64,000 nt of DNA from Gammaproteobacteria bacterium (GTDB lineage: Bacteria; Pseudomonadota; Gammaproteobacteria; JAJPIJ01), in the NCBI GenBank assembly GCA_022071965.1, contig JAJVIQ010000021.1, forward strand, positions 243,728-307,727, read 5' to 3'. Below are positions 1-8,176 of the stretch, piece after piece. Every line of letters starts with the position of its first letter. Within the stretch, counting starts at the first letter, position 1. The position numbers were made by a program, and so were the translations under genes. The notes beneath the pieces are model-generated. The model was not told the origin of the DNA and ran no database searches. It saw only the letters and a list, made by a program, of their open reading frames with translations.

Positions 1-2
1 CT

Positions 3-1310
3 GTCGACGAGGTCGGACAGACGGGCGGCGCGCTTCCGGGGCAACCGAAGATTCAACTCGTCAAGGTGGCGGATGGTTTCAACGATCCGGTCAATGTCAC
101 CAATGCCGGCGACGGGTCGGGGCGGCTGTTCGTCGTCGAGCGCGTCGGGCGTGTCAAGGTCGTCGACAAGGGCGGAAAGGTGTTGCCCGAGCCGTTCCTC
201 GACCTGACGACCATCAATCCCATTGGTGGGGACGTGCTCAGCCAGTTCATGGAACAGGGGCTGTTCGACATCGTCTTCCATCCGGAATACGAGAAGAACG
301 GCTATTTCTACGTTCACTACATCTCGCTGCCGTACGCGGGCGACGCGATGATCGTGCGATTCAACGTGTCGAAGGACGATCCGAACAAGGCCGACCCGAA
401 GAGCTCGAAGGTTATCATGCACATCGAGCAGCCCTACTACAATCACCTCGGTGGCGGCATGGCCTTTGGCCCGGATGGATACCTGTACATCGGCAAGGGT
501 GACGGCGGCTGGGAGGGCGATCCGCTGAACGCGGGTCAGGATCTCGGTCAGCTGCACGGCAAGATCCTCCGCATCGACGTCAACACGCCGGACAGCGTGC
601 CGTACGCGATCCCGGCATCGAACCCGTTCGCGGACAATCTCAGGGCCAAGCCGCGGTTGATGGAGTTGTTCGGGATCACGGAACCGGAGTTCGCGAAACT
701 CCACACGTATGCAAGGCCGGAGATATGGGCATACGGGTTGCGCAACCCGTACGAGTTCGCGTTCGATCCGAAGACCGGGGATCTCTTCATCTCCGATGTC
801 GGCCAGAATCACTGGGAAGAGATCGATTTCCAGCCCGCCAAGAGCACTGGCGGCGAGAACTACGGATGGGACTCGAACATGGGCACGCGCTGCCATCCGC
901 TGCAGGAGGACAACAAGACGGCGCAGGCCGGAAAGGACTGCAGCCAGGTTGGTGTGCTGCCAGCGGCCGAGTATCCACATGACACGGGGTGCTCGGTGAT
1001 GGGCTTCGGCGTCGCCAACTACGGCGGCATGGACGGTGTGTACCTGACCGGCGACTGGTGCAGCGGACGCGTGTTCGGTACGGGCCACGATGGCAAGAAG
1101 TGGCAGCTTCAGGAGTTGCTACATACGTCGCTCCAGTTCACTGCCGGTGGCTACGACGAGGAGGGCAACGTGCTGGCGGTCAACTGCAACTGTTTCTACA
1201 CGACCGACAAGGGCCCCCTCGGCAACCCCCCGGGTGCCGTGTGGCGGGTCGTCGCGGCCGATGCGGTGCCGGCCGGTGCAGAGGTCGCGCCCGTCGCCGC
1301 CAAGCAGTAA
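3..1310 (+). CDS. PQQ-dependent sugar dehydrogenase-like beta-propeller protein (5' end outside window)
   Basis: The reading frame is open from base 3 and enters from outside the window. A GTG at 66 is in frame, but the preceding codons look coding, so the true start lies upstream. The protein has glucose/sorbosone dehydrogenase (GSDH) family signatures: a GGGMAFGPDGYLYIGKGDGG-like strand around 430-510, then GQDLGQLHGKILRIDVN, then AYGLRNPYEFAFDP and DVGQNHWEEID. Members of this family are six-bladed propellers, usually periplasmic, that oxidise sugars or other aldoses with PQQ. The cysteines in the C-terminal third (CHP, DCS, GCSVMG, DWCSG, NCNCFY) suggest disulfides and export. The exact substrate is unknown. 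A strong hairpin follows the stop. Confidence 0.8.
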   Translation, partial: VDEVGQTGGALPGQPKIQLVKVADGFNDPVNVTNAGDGSGRLFVVERVGRVKVVDKGGKVLPEPFLDLTTINPIGGDVLSQFMEQGLFDIVFHPEYEKNGYFYVHYISLPYAGDAMIVRFNVSKDDPNKADPKSSKVIMHIEQPYYNHLGGGMAFGPDGYLYIGKGDGGWEGDPLNAGQDLGQLHGKILRIDVNTPDSVPYAIPASNPFADNLRAKPRLMELFGITEPEFAKLHTYARPEIWAYGLRNPYEFAFDPKTGDLFISDVGQNHWEEIDFQPAKSTGGENYGWDSNMGTRCHPLQEDNKTAQAGKDCSQVGVLPAAEYPHDTGCSVMGFGVANYGGMDGVYLTGDWCSGRVFGTGHDGKKWQLQELLHTSLQFTAGGYDEEGNVLAVNCNCFYTTDKGPLGNPPGAVWRVVAADAVPAGAEVAPVAAKQ

Positions 1311-1331
1311 CGCGCCCGTTTCCGCGGTGAG

Positions 1332-1367
1332 GACACCCCGTGGCGCAGCCATGCGTCACGGGGTGTC
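1332..1367 (+). other. Intergenic stem-loop (11-bp stem, no T-run)
   Basis: GACACCCCGTG at 1332-1342 pairs perfectly with CACGGGGTGTC at 1357-1367 across a 14-nt loop. No poly-T tract follows. It therefore looks like an RNA-stability or attenuating hairpin between the sugar dehydrogenase and the EboA-like gene rather than a classical terminator. It also covers an alternative GTG start at 1340 for the downstream gene, which favours the ATG at 1382. Confidence 0.6.
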
Positions 1368-1381
1368 GCGCGAGGAGAGAC

Positions 1382-2095
1382 ATGCGAGGCCGACCGGTTC
1401 GGACCATTGGAGGTGTGGGGCTCACCGACCTCATCGACGCGGTCGACCGACTGCTGCGCGAGCTATCGGGTGCAGAGGTCGCCAGGTGGATCGCCGGTCG
1501 CATGCCGCCGACCCCTGGACTCGAAGGCTACCGCCTGGGCGCGCATTACGCGGCGGCCGGGCGGGTGCTGGACGATGCGCCGGCGGGCGAGGGAATGGAC
1601 GCCGGCCTGTGCGCTGCGATGACCGACGCGGGCGTCGAGCAACCGGCACGGTGGACGCTGCTGGATCTCTACCGGTACAGGCTGCTCGCGGACGCGCTGA
1701 ATCAGGTCTCGCCAGATGAGCATCTCGGTGTCGTGCGGTCACTCTTTTGCAAGGGCGGCATTGGCGAGCAGCGCTCGCTGGTGCGCAGCCTCATCCTGCT
1801 GCCGGAGCCGGCTGCGTTTCTGCCGGTGGCCATCGAAGCCTGTCGCGGCAACGTGCTCGACGTCTTCATCGCGATGACCTGCGAGAACCGGTATCCCGCT
1901 TACTTCTTCCCGGACCTGAACTTCAACCAGATGGTCATGAAGGCGTTGTTCAACGGGGTGGCACTTGCGCGGATCGCGGGGCTGGCGCGGCGACGAACGA
2001 GGGAGCTCGCGCGCATGGCGGCGGACTATGCGACGGAGCGCCGCGCCGCGGGCCGTTCCATACCGAACGACATCGATATGATCATTGAGAACTAA
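1382..2095 (+). CDS. eboA: EboA-like protein
   Basis: This 237-residue protein starts at ATG 1382, preceded by AGGAGAG at about 1373-1379. The C-terminal third carries the pattern I recognise for EboA: DVFIAMTCENRYPAYFFPDL, FNQMVMKALFNG, and an ADYATERRAAGRSIP-like tail. In cyanobacteria and some proteobacteria eboA is the first gene of the ebo cluster. That cluster is needed to get certain secondary-metabolite precursors into the periplasm, but EboA itself has no known biochemical activity. A TatD-type hydrolase and an alkaline-phosphatase-family protein follow directly, as expected for ebo. The assignment rests on remembered family patterns and on context. Confidence 0.75.
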   Translation: MRGRPVRTIGGVGLTDLIDAVDRLLRELSGAEVARWIAGRMPPTPGLEGYRLGAHYAAAGRVLDDAPAGEGMDAGLCAAMTDAGVEQPARWTLLDLYRYRLLADALNQVSPDEHLGVVRSLFCKGGIGEQRSLVRSLILLPEPAAFLPVAIEACRGNVLDVFIAMTCENRYPAYFFPDLNFNQMVMKALFNGVALARIAGLARRRTRELARMAADYATERRAAGRSIPNDIDMIIEN

Positions 2096-2108
2096 CGGGG
2101 AGACACCG

Positions 2109-2999
2109 ATGAGGATGTTCGACCATCACATTCATATGACGTCCCGTACGACGGATGACTACCAGGCGATGGCCGCAGCGGGCATCGTCGCCATCATCGA
2201 ACCGGCGTTCTGGGTGGGGCAGCCACGGCGCAACGTCGGCACCTTCGAGGACTATTTCCTCTCGCTCGTTGGCTGGGAACGCTTCCGCGCCGGGCAGTTC
2301 GGCATCCTGCACTTCTGCACCATCGGGCTGAATCCCAAGGAGACCAACAGCACCGAGATCGCCTCGGGCGTAATGGAACTGCTGCCGGATTTCCTGGAAA
2401 AGGAATCCGTTGTCGGCGTCGGCGAGGTCGGCTTCGACGACCAGACGCCCGAGGAGAAGCGATTCTTCGAGCAGCAGATGGATCTGGCGGTGGAGTTCAA
2501 CCTGCCGGTGCTGATCCATACCCCGCATCGTGACAAGAAGGCCGGGACCAGGGTGACGCTCGACATCGTCCGGGCAAGCGGCATCGAACCGCAGCGCGTG
2601 CTGGTCGATCACAACACCGAGGATACGATCGAAATGGTCCTCGACGCCGGCTGCTGGGCCGGGCACTCGATCTATCCGCACACGAAGATGGACGAGCCGC
2701 GGATGGTCGCACTGCTGAGGAAGTACGGTACCGAGCGGATCACGATCAACAGTGCCGCCGATTGGGGGATCAGCGATCCCCTCAAGGTCCCCAAGACCGC
2801 GCAGGCCATGCGCGAGGCCGGCTTCCCGGAGCGCGACATCGAGACGATCGTCTGGAGCAATCCGGTGGCGTTCTTCAGCCAGAGCGGGCGCCTCGACCTC
2901 GGCGAGCATGCCGGGGATCAGCCGATCGACCAGCGGCAGCTGTGGGAGGGGAACTCGGTACTTCGCGGTCAGACACCGGTCGTCAAGATCGCCAGCTGA
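2109..2999 (+). CDS. TatD-family metal-dependent hydrolase (EboB-like)
   Basis: The 296-residue product starts at ATG 2109, with GGGGAG at 2097-2102 as the ribosome binding site. A TTG at 2085 overlapping eboA is less likely. TatD-type metal ligands are visible: HIH (His7/His9), Glu106 in GEVGFD, His137 in LIHTPH, His168 in LVDHNTED and Asp218 in NSAADWG. The family comprises TIM-barrel metallohydrolases. In ebo clusters this gene is called eboB and its substrate is unknown. It lies 13 bp after eboA and 27 bp before the phosphatase-like gene, so the three probably form one transcript. Confidence 0.8.
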   Translation: MRMFDHHIHMTSRTTDDYQAMAAAGIVAIIEPAFWVGQPRRNVGTFEDYFLSLVGWERFRAGQFGILHFCTIGLNPKETNSTEIASGVMELLPDFLEKESVVGVGEVGFDDQTPEEKRFFEQQMDLAVEFNLPVLIHTPHRDKKAGTRVTLDIVRASGIEPQRVLVDHNTEDTIEMVLDAGCWAGHSIYPHTKMDEPRMVALLRKYGTERITINSAADWGISDPLKVPKTAQAMREAGFPERDIETIVWSNPVAFFSQSGRLDLGEHAGDQPIDQRQLWEGNSVLRGQTPVVKIAS

Positions 3000-3026
3000 C
3001 GGCCGTCAACCGGCGAGAACGACAAT

Positions 3027-4442
3027 ATGCGGCCATTGCTGGTGCTGAATGTCGTCGGCCTGACGCCGTCGCTCATCGGTGCCGATACGCCTAACCTGCA
3101 GTCGCTGATGGTCCGCGGCGGGATGCGTCCGCTGCGGACGGTTACGCCGGCGGTGACCTGCACGGTGCAGTCGACGTTTCTGACGGGACTGCCGCCATCG
3201 GGGCACGGCGTCGTCGGCAACGGATGGTACTTCCGGGACCTGTCGGAGATCTGGTTCTGGCGGCAATCCAACCGTCTCGTCGCCGGCGAGAAGCTGTGGG
3301 AGTCCGCGCGCGCCATCGACCCGGCATTCACCTGCGCGAACCTGTTCTGGTGGTACGACATGTACTCCTCGGCGGACATCGCCGTCACGCCGAGGCCGAT
3401 GTATCCGGCCGACGGACGCAAGATCCCGGACATCCATACGACGCCGGCCGACTTGCGCGACGAGCTCAATGCTCGGCTGGGGATGTTCCCATTGTTCAAC
3501 TTCTGGGGCCCGAAGGCCGATGTCGTCAGCAGCCGATGGATCGCCGACTGCGCCCGCCACATTATCGACAGCCGGCGTCCGACGCTGGCGCTGATCTACC
3601 TGCCGCATCTCGACTACAACCTGCAGCGTCTCGGGCCCGACGCCCCCCGGATCGCCGCCGATGTACGGGCGATCGATGCGCTGTGCGGCCAGCTCATCGA
3701 CTGCGCCAATCGTCACGGCGCGGCGATCATCATCCTGTCGGAGTATGGCATCACGCCGGTTGATCGCCCGGTGCACATCAATCGCGCGCTGCGTGCGGCC
3801 GGGATGCTGGCCATTCGCGAGGAACTCGGGCGCGAGCTGCTCGACGCCGGGGCCTCGACCGCATTCGCGGTCGCCGATCATCAGGTGGCGCACATCTACG
3901 TGAACCGGCCGGACCGGGTCACGCAGGTCAGGGAGATCGTCGAATCGCTGCCAGGCGTCGAGAAGGTGCTGGACGCGCACGCCAAGGCCTTGCATGGCCT
4001 GGACCACCCACGCGCCGGCGAACTCGTGGCAATCAGCGACGCGCGCAGCTGGTTCACCTACTACTACTGGCAGGACGACGCCCGTGCGCCGGACTTCGCC
4101 CGTACCGTTGACATCCACCGCAAGCCTGGCTACGACCCCGTCGAGCTCTTCATCGATCCCACCATGGCGGTGCCCGTGGCGAGCATCGCGTGGCGGCTGA
4201 TGAAGAGGAAGCTCGGCTTCCGAACGCTGATGGACATCATCCCGCTCGACGCGACGCTGGTCCGCGGATCGCACGGTCGCCTTACCGACGATGCCGACAA
4301 GGGGCCGCTGTTCATGTCATCGGAGCGCGACCTTCTGCCGAGTGGGGCGGTCGACGCATCCGCAGTCCGGGACCTGCTCCTGGCGCACGTATTCGGCGAA
4401 TCACTCGCCGGCGGGGCGGCCGTCGGCGTGGGCTCGGGATGA
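3027..4442 (+). CDS. Alkaline phosphatase-superfamily / nucleotide pyrophosphatase-like protein (EboF-like)
   Basis: The product is 471 residues. The N-terminus (MRPLLVLNVVGLTPSLIG) occupies the position of the metal-binding VxxDG strand of the alkaline phosphatase superfamily but lacks the usual Asp. The nucleophile segment PAVTCTVQSTFLTG (about residues 41-54), HGVVGNGWYFRD, NLFWWYDMYSSAD, the LPHLDYNLQ motif (Asp and His) and ILSEYGITPV all fit the nucleotide pyrophosphatase/phosphodiesterase group found in ebo clusters, where it is eboF. No signal peptide is evident. The ebo genes for the UbiA-type prenyltransferase, dehydroquinate-synthase-like and sugar-phosphate-isomerase-like proteins (C, D, E) are not in this window. 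Confidence 0.75.
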   Translation: MRPLLVLNVVGLTPSLIGADTPNLQSLMVRGGMRPLRTVTPAVTCTVQSTFLTGLPPSGHGVVGNGWYFRDLSEIWFWRQSNRLVAGEKLWESARAIDPAFTCANLFWWYDMYSSADIAVTPRPMYPADGRKIPDIHTTPADLRDELNARLGMFPLFNFWGPKADVVSSRWIADCARHIIDSRRPTLALIYLPHLDYNLQRLGPDAPRIAADVRAIDALCGQLIDCANRHGAAIIILSEYGITPVDRPVHINRALRAAGMLAIREELGRELLDAGASTAFAVADHQVAHIYVNRPDRVTQVREIVESLPGVEKVLDAHAKALHGLDHPRAGELVAISDARSWFTYYYWQDDARAPDFARTVDIHRKPGYDPVELFIDPTMAVPVASIAWRLMKRKLGFRTLMDIIPLDATLVRGSHGRLTDDADKGPLFMSSERDLLPSGAVDASAVRDLLLAHVFGESLAGGAAVGVGSG

Positions 4443-5112
4443 TCCGCCCGAGCCGGCACGCCGCCGAAGCCTTGCCCGTACGCTCCTCGAGGCCCTGGAG
4501 CTGCCCGACGAGAGTCCACGAGGTGATCGACAAATCGAGTCGGGATTGGGCAGATCATCCCGCAGTACCGGTTCTTGACGACTTGCAGGAGCCGCCGGCC
4601 GCATCGGTCTGCGGGCGCGCCGCGTGCTCCATGTGCGCGGAGTCCTGCCTTGCCGTCGCAATGTGACTCGGCACGTTGCCCGCCGACCTGGCGTGGCACC
4701 GGGGCGATCCCGCCACATATTCGTTGCGGGCTGTAACGACATACGAGTTCGCATGCCGAGTGAAAATACGGGAAAAACATTGAGGTGCTGCTGGGAATTG
4801 GGGGTCGTCCCGACTGCGCAGCCCCTCACGGAATGCCTGGCCATCCTGTGTGCCCGGCGTGATCACCCTCAACGCCCGAGACGGTGCAAATGTGTGTCCA
4901 TCCCGACTCGCGTGGGCCATCTCCTCGTCCCGGTGCACACGCGCACATGACATGTTCATGCATGCGGAGCCCCCGGGAGCTGCCTTGCCAGGGGCGCATT
5001 CCCGGTGTTCCGCCTCGCCGCTTGAGCGGCGACTCTGCCGGGCCCCCTGGCGGTTGCGCTGGCGCGCGGGATCAATACGTCGCCCGAGGGCGTCGCAATC
5101 TGCGACACAAAC
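4443..5112. other. Intergenic region, no gene recognised
   Basis: About 670 bp lie between the EboF-like gene and the promoter of the HDOD gene. Several short frames are open, but they are Arg/Pro-rich, lack ribosome binding sites and match no family I know. No tRNA or convincing terminator was seen. Confidence 0.5.
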
Positions 5113-5140
5113 TCAATATTCCTGGCGGGACTGCCGATAA
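5113..5140 (+). promoter_or_regulatory. Sigma-28 (FliA)-type promoter
   Basis: TCAAT at 5113-5117 is separated by 15 nt from GCCGATAA at 5133-5140. The downstream element matches the FliA -10 consensus exactly and the spacing is canonical. The -35 element (TCAAT versus TCAAG/TAAAG) is close. A start near 5147 would leave a leader of about 55 nt before the HDOD ATG at 5202. No other flagellar gene is in the window. Confidence 0.65.
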
Positions 5141-5201
5141 CGGCCCTGGAGTGAAGCCGTACCAGACCGAGTTTCATGCCCGGATTTCAGGAGGAGCCAA
5201 G

Positions 5202-6047
5202 ATGGCCAGTTCCGCAGCCGCCGTAGCCGAATCCATAGCCTCGCAGATCAAGATCCCGCCGCAGCCCGAGATCTTGAGGGTCGCGAAGCAGGAGGCCGCG
5301 AAGGAATTCCCCAACCTGCTCGCCATCGCCAAGGCCGTCCGGAAGGACCTGTCGCTGTCCGCGGGCGTCCTTACGATCGTCAACTCGCCGCAGTTGGCCC
5401 TGCCGACCAAGATCGCGTCGATCGCGCAGGCGGTGAGTTACCTCGGTCTGGAGCCGATGATCAGTCTGATCGCCACCGTGGAGCTGCGGCGCGCGTTCAG
5501 GCAGGTCGCCGGGTTGTCGATGGAACGCTTCTGGGACACGGCCACGGACGAGGCACGGCACGCCGCTTCAATCTCGCGGACTCTCGGCATAGGAAAGGCG
5601 GAGGAGATGTACACGGCCGGCTTGTTTCACGATTGCGGCATCCCCCTGCTTGCGCAAAGGTTCCCGGACTACAAGGCCGTGCTGCAGGAAGCGAACGCGG
5701 CAGAGCGCTTCACGCAGGTGGAAGAGCGGGTGTACCAGACCAATCATGCTGTCGTGGGCTACTACCTGGCGCGCGCCTGGAATCTGCCGCCGGACATCTG
5801 TGAGGCGGTGCTGCATCATGACGACATCGAGGAGATCCTCGGCTGCGAGACCCGCAAGCGCGGCGCGCTCGCCTCGACCATCGCGATACTGAAGCTCGCC
5901 ACGCATGTGAACGATCTCTACCGCCGGCGTCCGGAGCCTTCCTGGCAGAAGGTGAGGGAACTGGTCCTGGATTGCCTCGGGATCACGGAGTTCCAGTGCG
6001 AGGAGATCACCGCGGAGCTGATCGCGACGCAGGCCTCCTACAACTGA
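5202..6047 (+). CDS. HDOD-domain signalling protein
   Basis: The 281-residue product starts at ATG 5202 behind AGGAGGAG. Most of its length is an HDOD domain: KIPPQPEI at the N-terminus, the helical LSAGVLTIVNSPQLALP segment, IASIAQAVSYLGLEPMISL, the HD-like pair in AGLFHDCGIPLL, and VVGYYLARAWNLPPDICEAVLHHD. HDOD proteins are regulatory output or input domains in motility, chemotaxis and c-di-GMP signalling and usually lack phosphohydrolase activity. The FliA-type promoter 60 bp upstream suggests co-expression with late flagellar genes. The gene appears monocistronic; a degraded GGDEF relic follows it. Confidence 0.85.
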   Translation: MASSAAAVAESIASQIKIPPQPEILRVAKQEAAKEFPNLLAIAKAVRKDLSLSAGVLTIVNSPQLALPTKIASIAQAVSYLGLEPMISLIATVELRRAFRQVAGLSMERFWDTATDEARHAASISRTLGIGKAEEMYTAGLFHDCGIPLLAQRFPDYKAVLQEANAAERFTQVEERVYQTNHAVVGYYLARAWNLPPDICEAVLHHDDIEEILGCETRKRGALASTIAILKLATHVNDLYRRRPEPSWQKVRELVLDCLGITEFQCEEITAELIATQASYN

Positions 6048-6275
6048 TCGGCCGGAACGGACCGGAATCATCGCGGATCGACGCGTCGCGGACGCCAGCT
6101 CACGAGTGACGCGGCGTCCCGCACGCTCTCCTTGCGGGCCCCGTTTCCGGGCATGTGAGAGACAGTCGACTCCTTGCGGGCTCACGATGGAGCAGGCGGC
6201 GCCTCGAGCATGCGTGCATCCGTGAACGATCCGAAGATCGCTGCGGTGATGGGGCGCCCGTCATCGCCGACGATG

Positions 6276-6422
6276 GCGCGTGGCGGGATGACGAGAGATT
6301 TCCTTGTATATCGACATGACCGTCACGACGCGCGGACGCTGCTCCAGCACGCCGATTCAGCCATGAACGGGCCCAGGGAAACGGCGTGGAAAAATGTCAG
6401 GTCCTTCACGGCGGAGCTAAAC
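6276..6422 (+). pseudogene. Relic of a GGDEF-domain C-terminus
   Basis: In the frame starting at 6276 the translation includes VYRHDRHDARTLLQHADSAM followed by a stretch ending in SFTAELN. It aligns by eye with the end of diguanylate cyclase domains (YPHDGxDAxTLLxxADTAMYRAKExGRNxxxFFTxxLN). Only about 49 residues match; the YRAK segment is corrupted and no EAL domain follows. It is probably a decayed diguanylate cyclase fragment. The rest of 6048-6627 holds nothing I can identify. Confidence 0.5.
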
Positions 6423-6627
6423 GGCGGCGCCGCCGTGCGCCGGGGGATGGCATCACGCCGGTGCCCGGAGCCGGATGAGAATGTGGAGACGGAACGGCGG
6501 CTCGAGACGCTGCGCGACTGCCGTCGTGACGAGGTGCAGGGTCATCTCTGCCGCAGAGCGCCGCTGCACGGGGACATCGGCGTCATCGTGTCAGAGGACC
6601 AGCCGATGCCGGCATCGCGTGCGGAGA

Positions 6628-7353
6628 CTAAGGGAGATAATAGACGGGATTCGGCAGCTTGAAGGCCCGCTCGCAGTGTCCGCCGGTGAGATCGCTCAGT
6701 TGATCACCCATGCAGAGCACGATCCTCAACCCCCCGGCCGCCAGGCGCGCCCTCTCGGCCGCCTTGAACCGTGCGGCGCTCGTGAGCTTCGCCTCGCCGT
6801 CGGGATGAAGGATCAGTCCGTCGAAGCGGAATCCCGCCTCGCGCAGGTTCCGGGCAGTCGTCGCCCGCATCCGCTCACTGCGCCCCGAGAGGAAATACAC
6901 CTTCAACCCCAGTCGATTGGCGGCGCGAACCAGCTCCAGGGTAGGTTCGATGCCAGGTGAGACGCCCAAGGCCTGGTAGGCGAAGATGCCGCACGGCCCG
7001 TCGTGCAGATCGCAGGGACCGTGCAGAATGCGAGAGTAGTTGTTGAGCTTGTAGGCCGGCCAGTTCGACAGGGCCGTCTCGTCGATATCGAGGACCACGG
7101 CGAGGTTCTTCGCCCCGCTTTCCGCCCGCGTCGCGATGTGGATCCGCGCCTCCGCGACCACCGCTTCGACGTCGCGAAGGTACATGCCGCTGTCGATGTA
7201 GTCCGCGACCGCCCGCTCGGCCTCGTACAGCGGCATCGGCCGATGCGCGCAGCCCGGCGCCACGACAACCGCCGCCGTCACGACGGCGTGCATGACGTAG
7301 CGCCGGAACAGGGCGAGCACCCGCAACGGCCCGGCACCGGGCTCAGCGGTCAT
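6628..7353 (-). CDS. HAD-superfamily acid phosphatase, e(P4)/class B-like, exported
   Basis: The protein is 241 residues from an ATG at 7353 that overlaps the end of the upstream cupin gene by 11 bp. HAD motifs are clear: motif I LDIDETALSN (nucleophile Asp89 and Asp91), motif II FLSGRSERMR, and a C-terminal CMGDQLSDL. This layout matches the acid phosphatase/5'-nucleotidase lipoprotein e(P4) family, which dephosphorylates nucleotides or other monoesters at the cell surface. The N-terminus has RR then a hydrophobic stretch ending VVVAPGCAH, a weak lipobox with Cys35. A Met at residue 21 could be the real start of the signal peptide. Confidence 0.8.
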   Translation of the reverse strand: MTAEPGAGPLRVLALFRRYVMHAVVTAAVVVAPGCAHRPMPLYEAERAVADYIDSGMYLRDVEAVVAEARIHIATRAESGAKNLAVVLDIDETALSNWPAYKLNNYSRILHGPCDLHDGPCGIFAYQALGVSPGIEPTLELVRAANRLGLKVYFLSGRSERMRATTARNLREAGFRFDGLILHPDGEAKLTSAARFKAAERARLAAGGLRIVLCMGDQLSDLTGGHCERAFKLPNPVYYLP

Positions 7354-7696
7354 AGATGGCGTAGAGCTTGCGCACCGGTTCGACGGTTTCCCAGGTGCCG
7401 GTGAACCCGGCCGGGATGACGAACGCATCGCCAGGGCCGAAGGCCTCGGCGTGGCCTTCTTCATCGGTGAGCACGATCCTGCCGGAGAGGATCACGCAGA
7501 ACTCCTCTTCCGTGTAGACGACCTCCCACTTGCCGGGGGTGGATTCCCACACACCGGTGAAGAAGTGATCGTCGGCGTCCGAGTGGTAATTGTAGAGCGT
7601 CGTTACCGGCGAACCGGCGAGGACACGCGTGGGCAGCGAGACCTCTGCCAGGGGCGTGTCGCGATCGAAGCGAATGATTCGGGCAGCCATGGTCAT
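7343..7696 (-). CDS. Cupin-domain protein
   Basis: The 117-residue product has a single cupin barrel. VVYTEEEFCVILSGRIVLTD forms cupin motif 1 and FGPGDAFVIPAGFTGTWET motif 2, the signature of the DUF861/cupin_3 group (ureidoglycine aminohydrolase-like and sugar- or amine-related proteins). The substrate cannot be inferred. It is translationally coupled to the downstream acid phosphatase. A second ATG two codons in (7690) is an equally plausible start; no strong ribosome binding site is visible. Confidence 0.75.
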   Translation of the reverse strand: MTMAARIIRFDRDTPLAEVSLPTRVLAGSPVTTLYNYHSDADDHFFTGVWESTPGKWEVVYTEEEFCVILSGRIVLTDEEGHAEAFGPGDAFVIPAGFTGTWETVEPVRKLYAIYDR

Positions 7697-8176
7697 GCGC
7701 GCCTTGCGCGTGTCCTCCTTGGTCCTCGGCGAGCGCGCCGCAGCCGGTTTGACCGTCAGCTCCGCGGCCGTCGCGGCCGCGCATGCCGGCAGTCACCCGA
7801 ACTTCACGGCAACTACGCTCAACCGTAACGACACGGGCCTGCAAACCTGTCGGCGACTATCGTAGGACAGACGGACCGGCATGCAAAGGCAACGTACCCG
7901 CACAGCCACGCGGGGATGGCTGGGGCCTGCCCGCCTCGAGGCGCTGGACGCGGTCCCACGCGTGTTGGCCCGATGGCGGGGCAAGGCGGGAGTTCGGGAG
8001 TTTCCCGACTGCCATCGTCGCGAGGGTCGCCAGCCGGCCGCTTGAGCGGAAGCCACAGCCGCGGCCGGGCCTGCCGTCGCGGAGCTCCGGACCCACGCCG
8101 TGGTCCGGTGGCATCGGCTGGCGGCCGCGTGCGGGCTGCGGTAACGTCGCTGGCACCGACGACCGGGAGCGGCGCC
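7697..8176. other. Divergent intergenic region, no gene recognised
   Basis: About 480 bp separate the minus-strand cupin gene and the plus-strand FAD oxidoreductase. A frame upstream of 8177 is open but is Arg/Gly/Pro-rich and has no family resemblance. The region presumably carries both promoters, but I could not pick convincing -35/-10 pairs. Confidence 0.4.

Noticed and set aside
1340..1381. Upstream GTG start for eboA
   Set aside because: The extra codons fall inside a perfect 11-bp hairpin and have no ribosome binding site, whereas ATG 1382 follows AGGAGAG.
4624..4950. Small plus-strand gene between the EboF-like and HDOD genes
   Set aside because: It has no ribosome binding site or family resemblance, and its composition is that of a random GC-rich frame.
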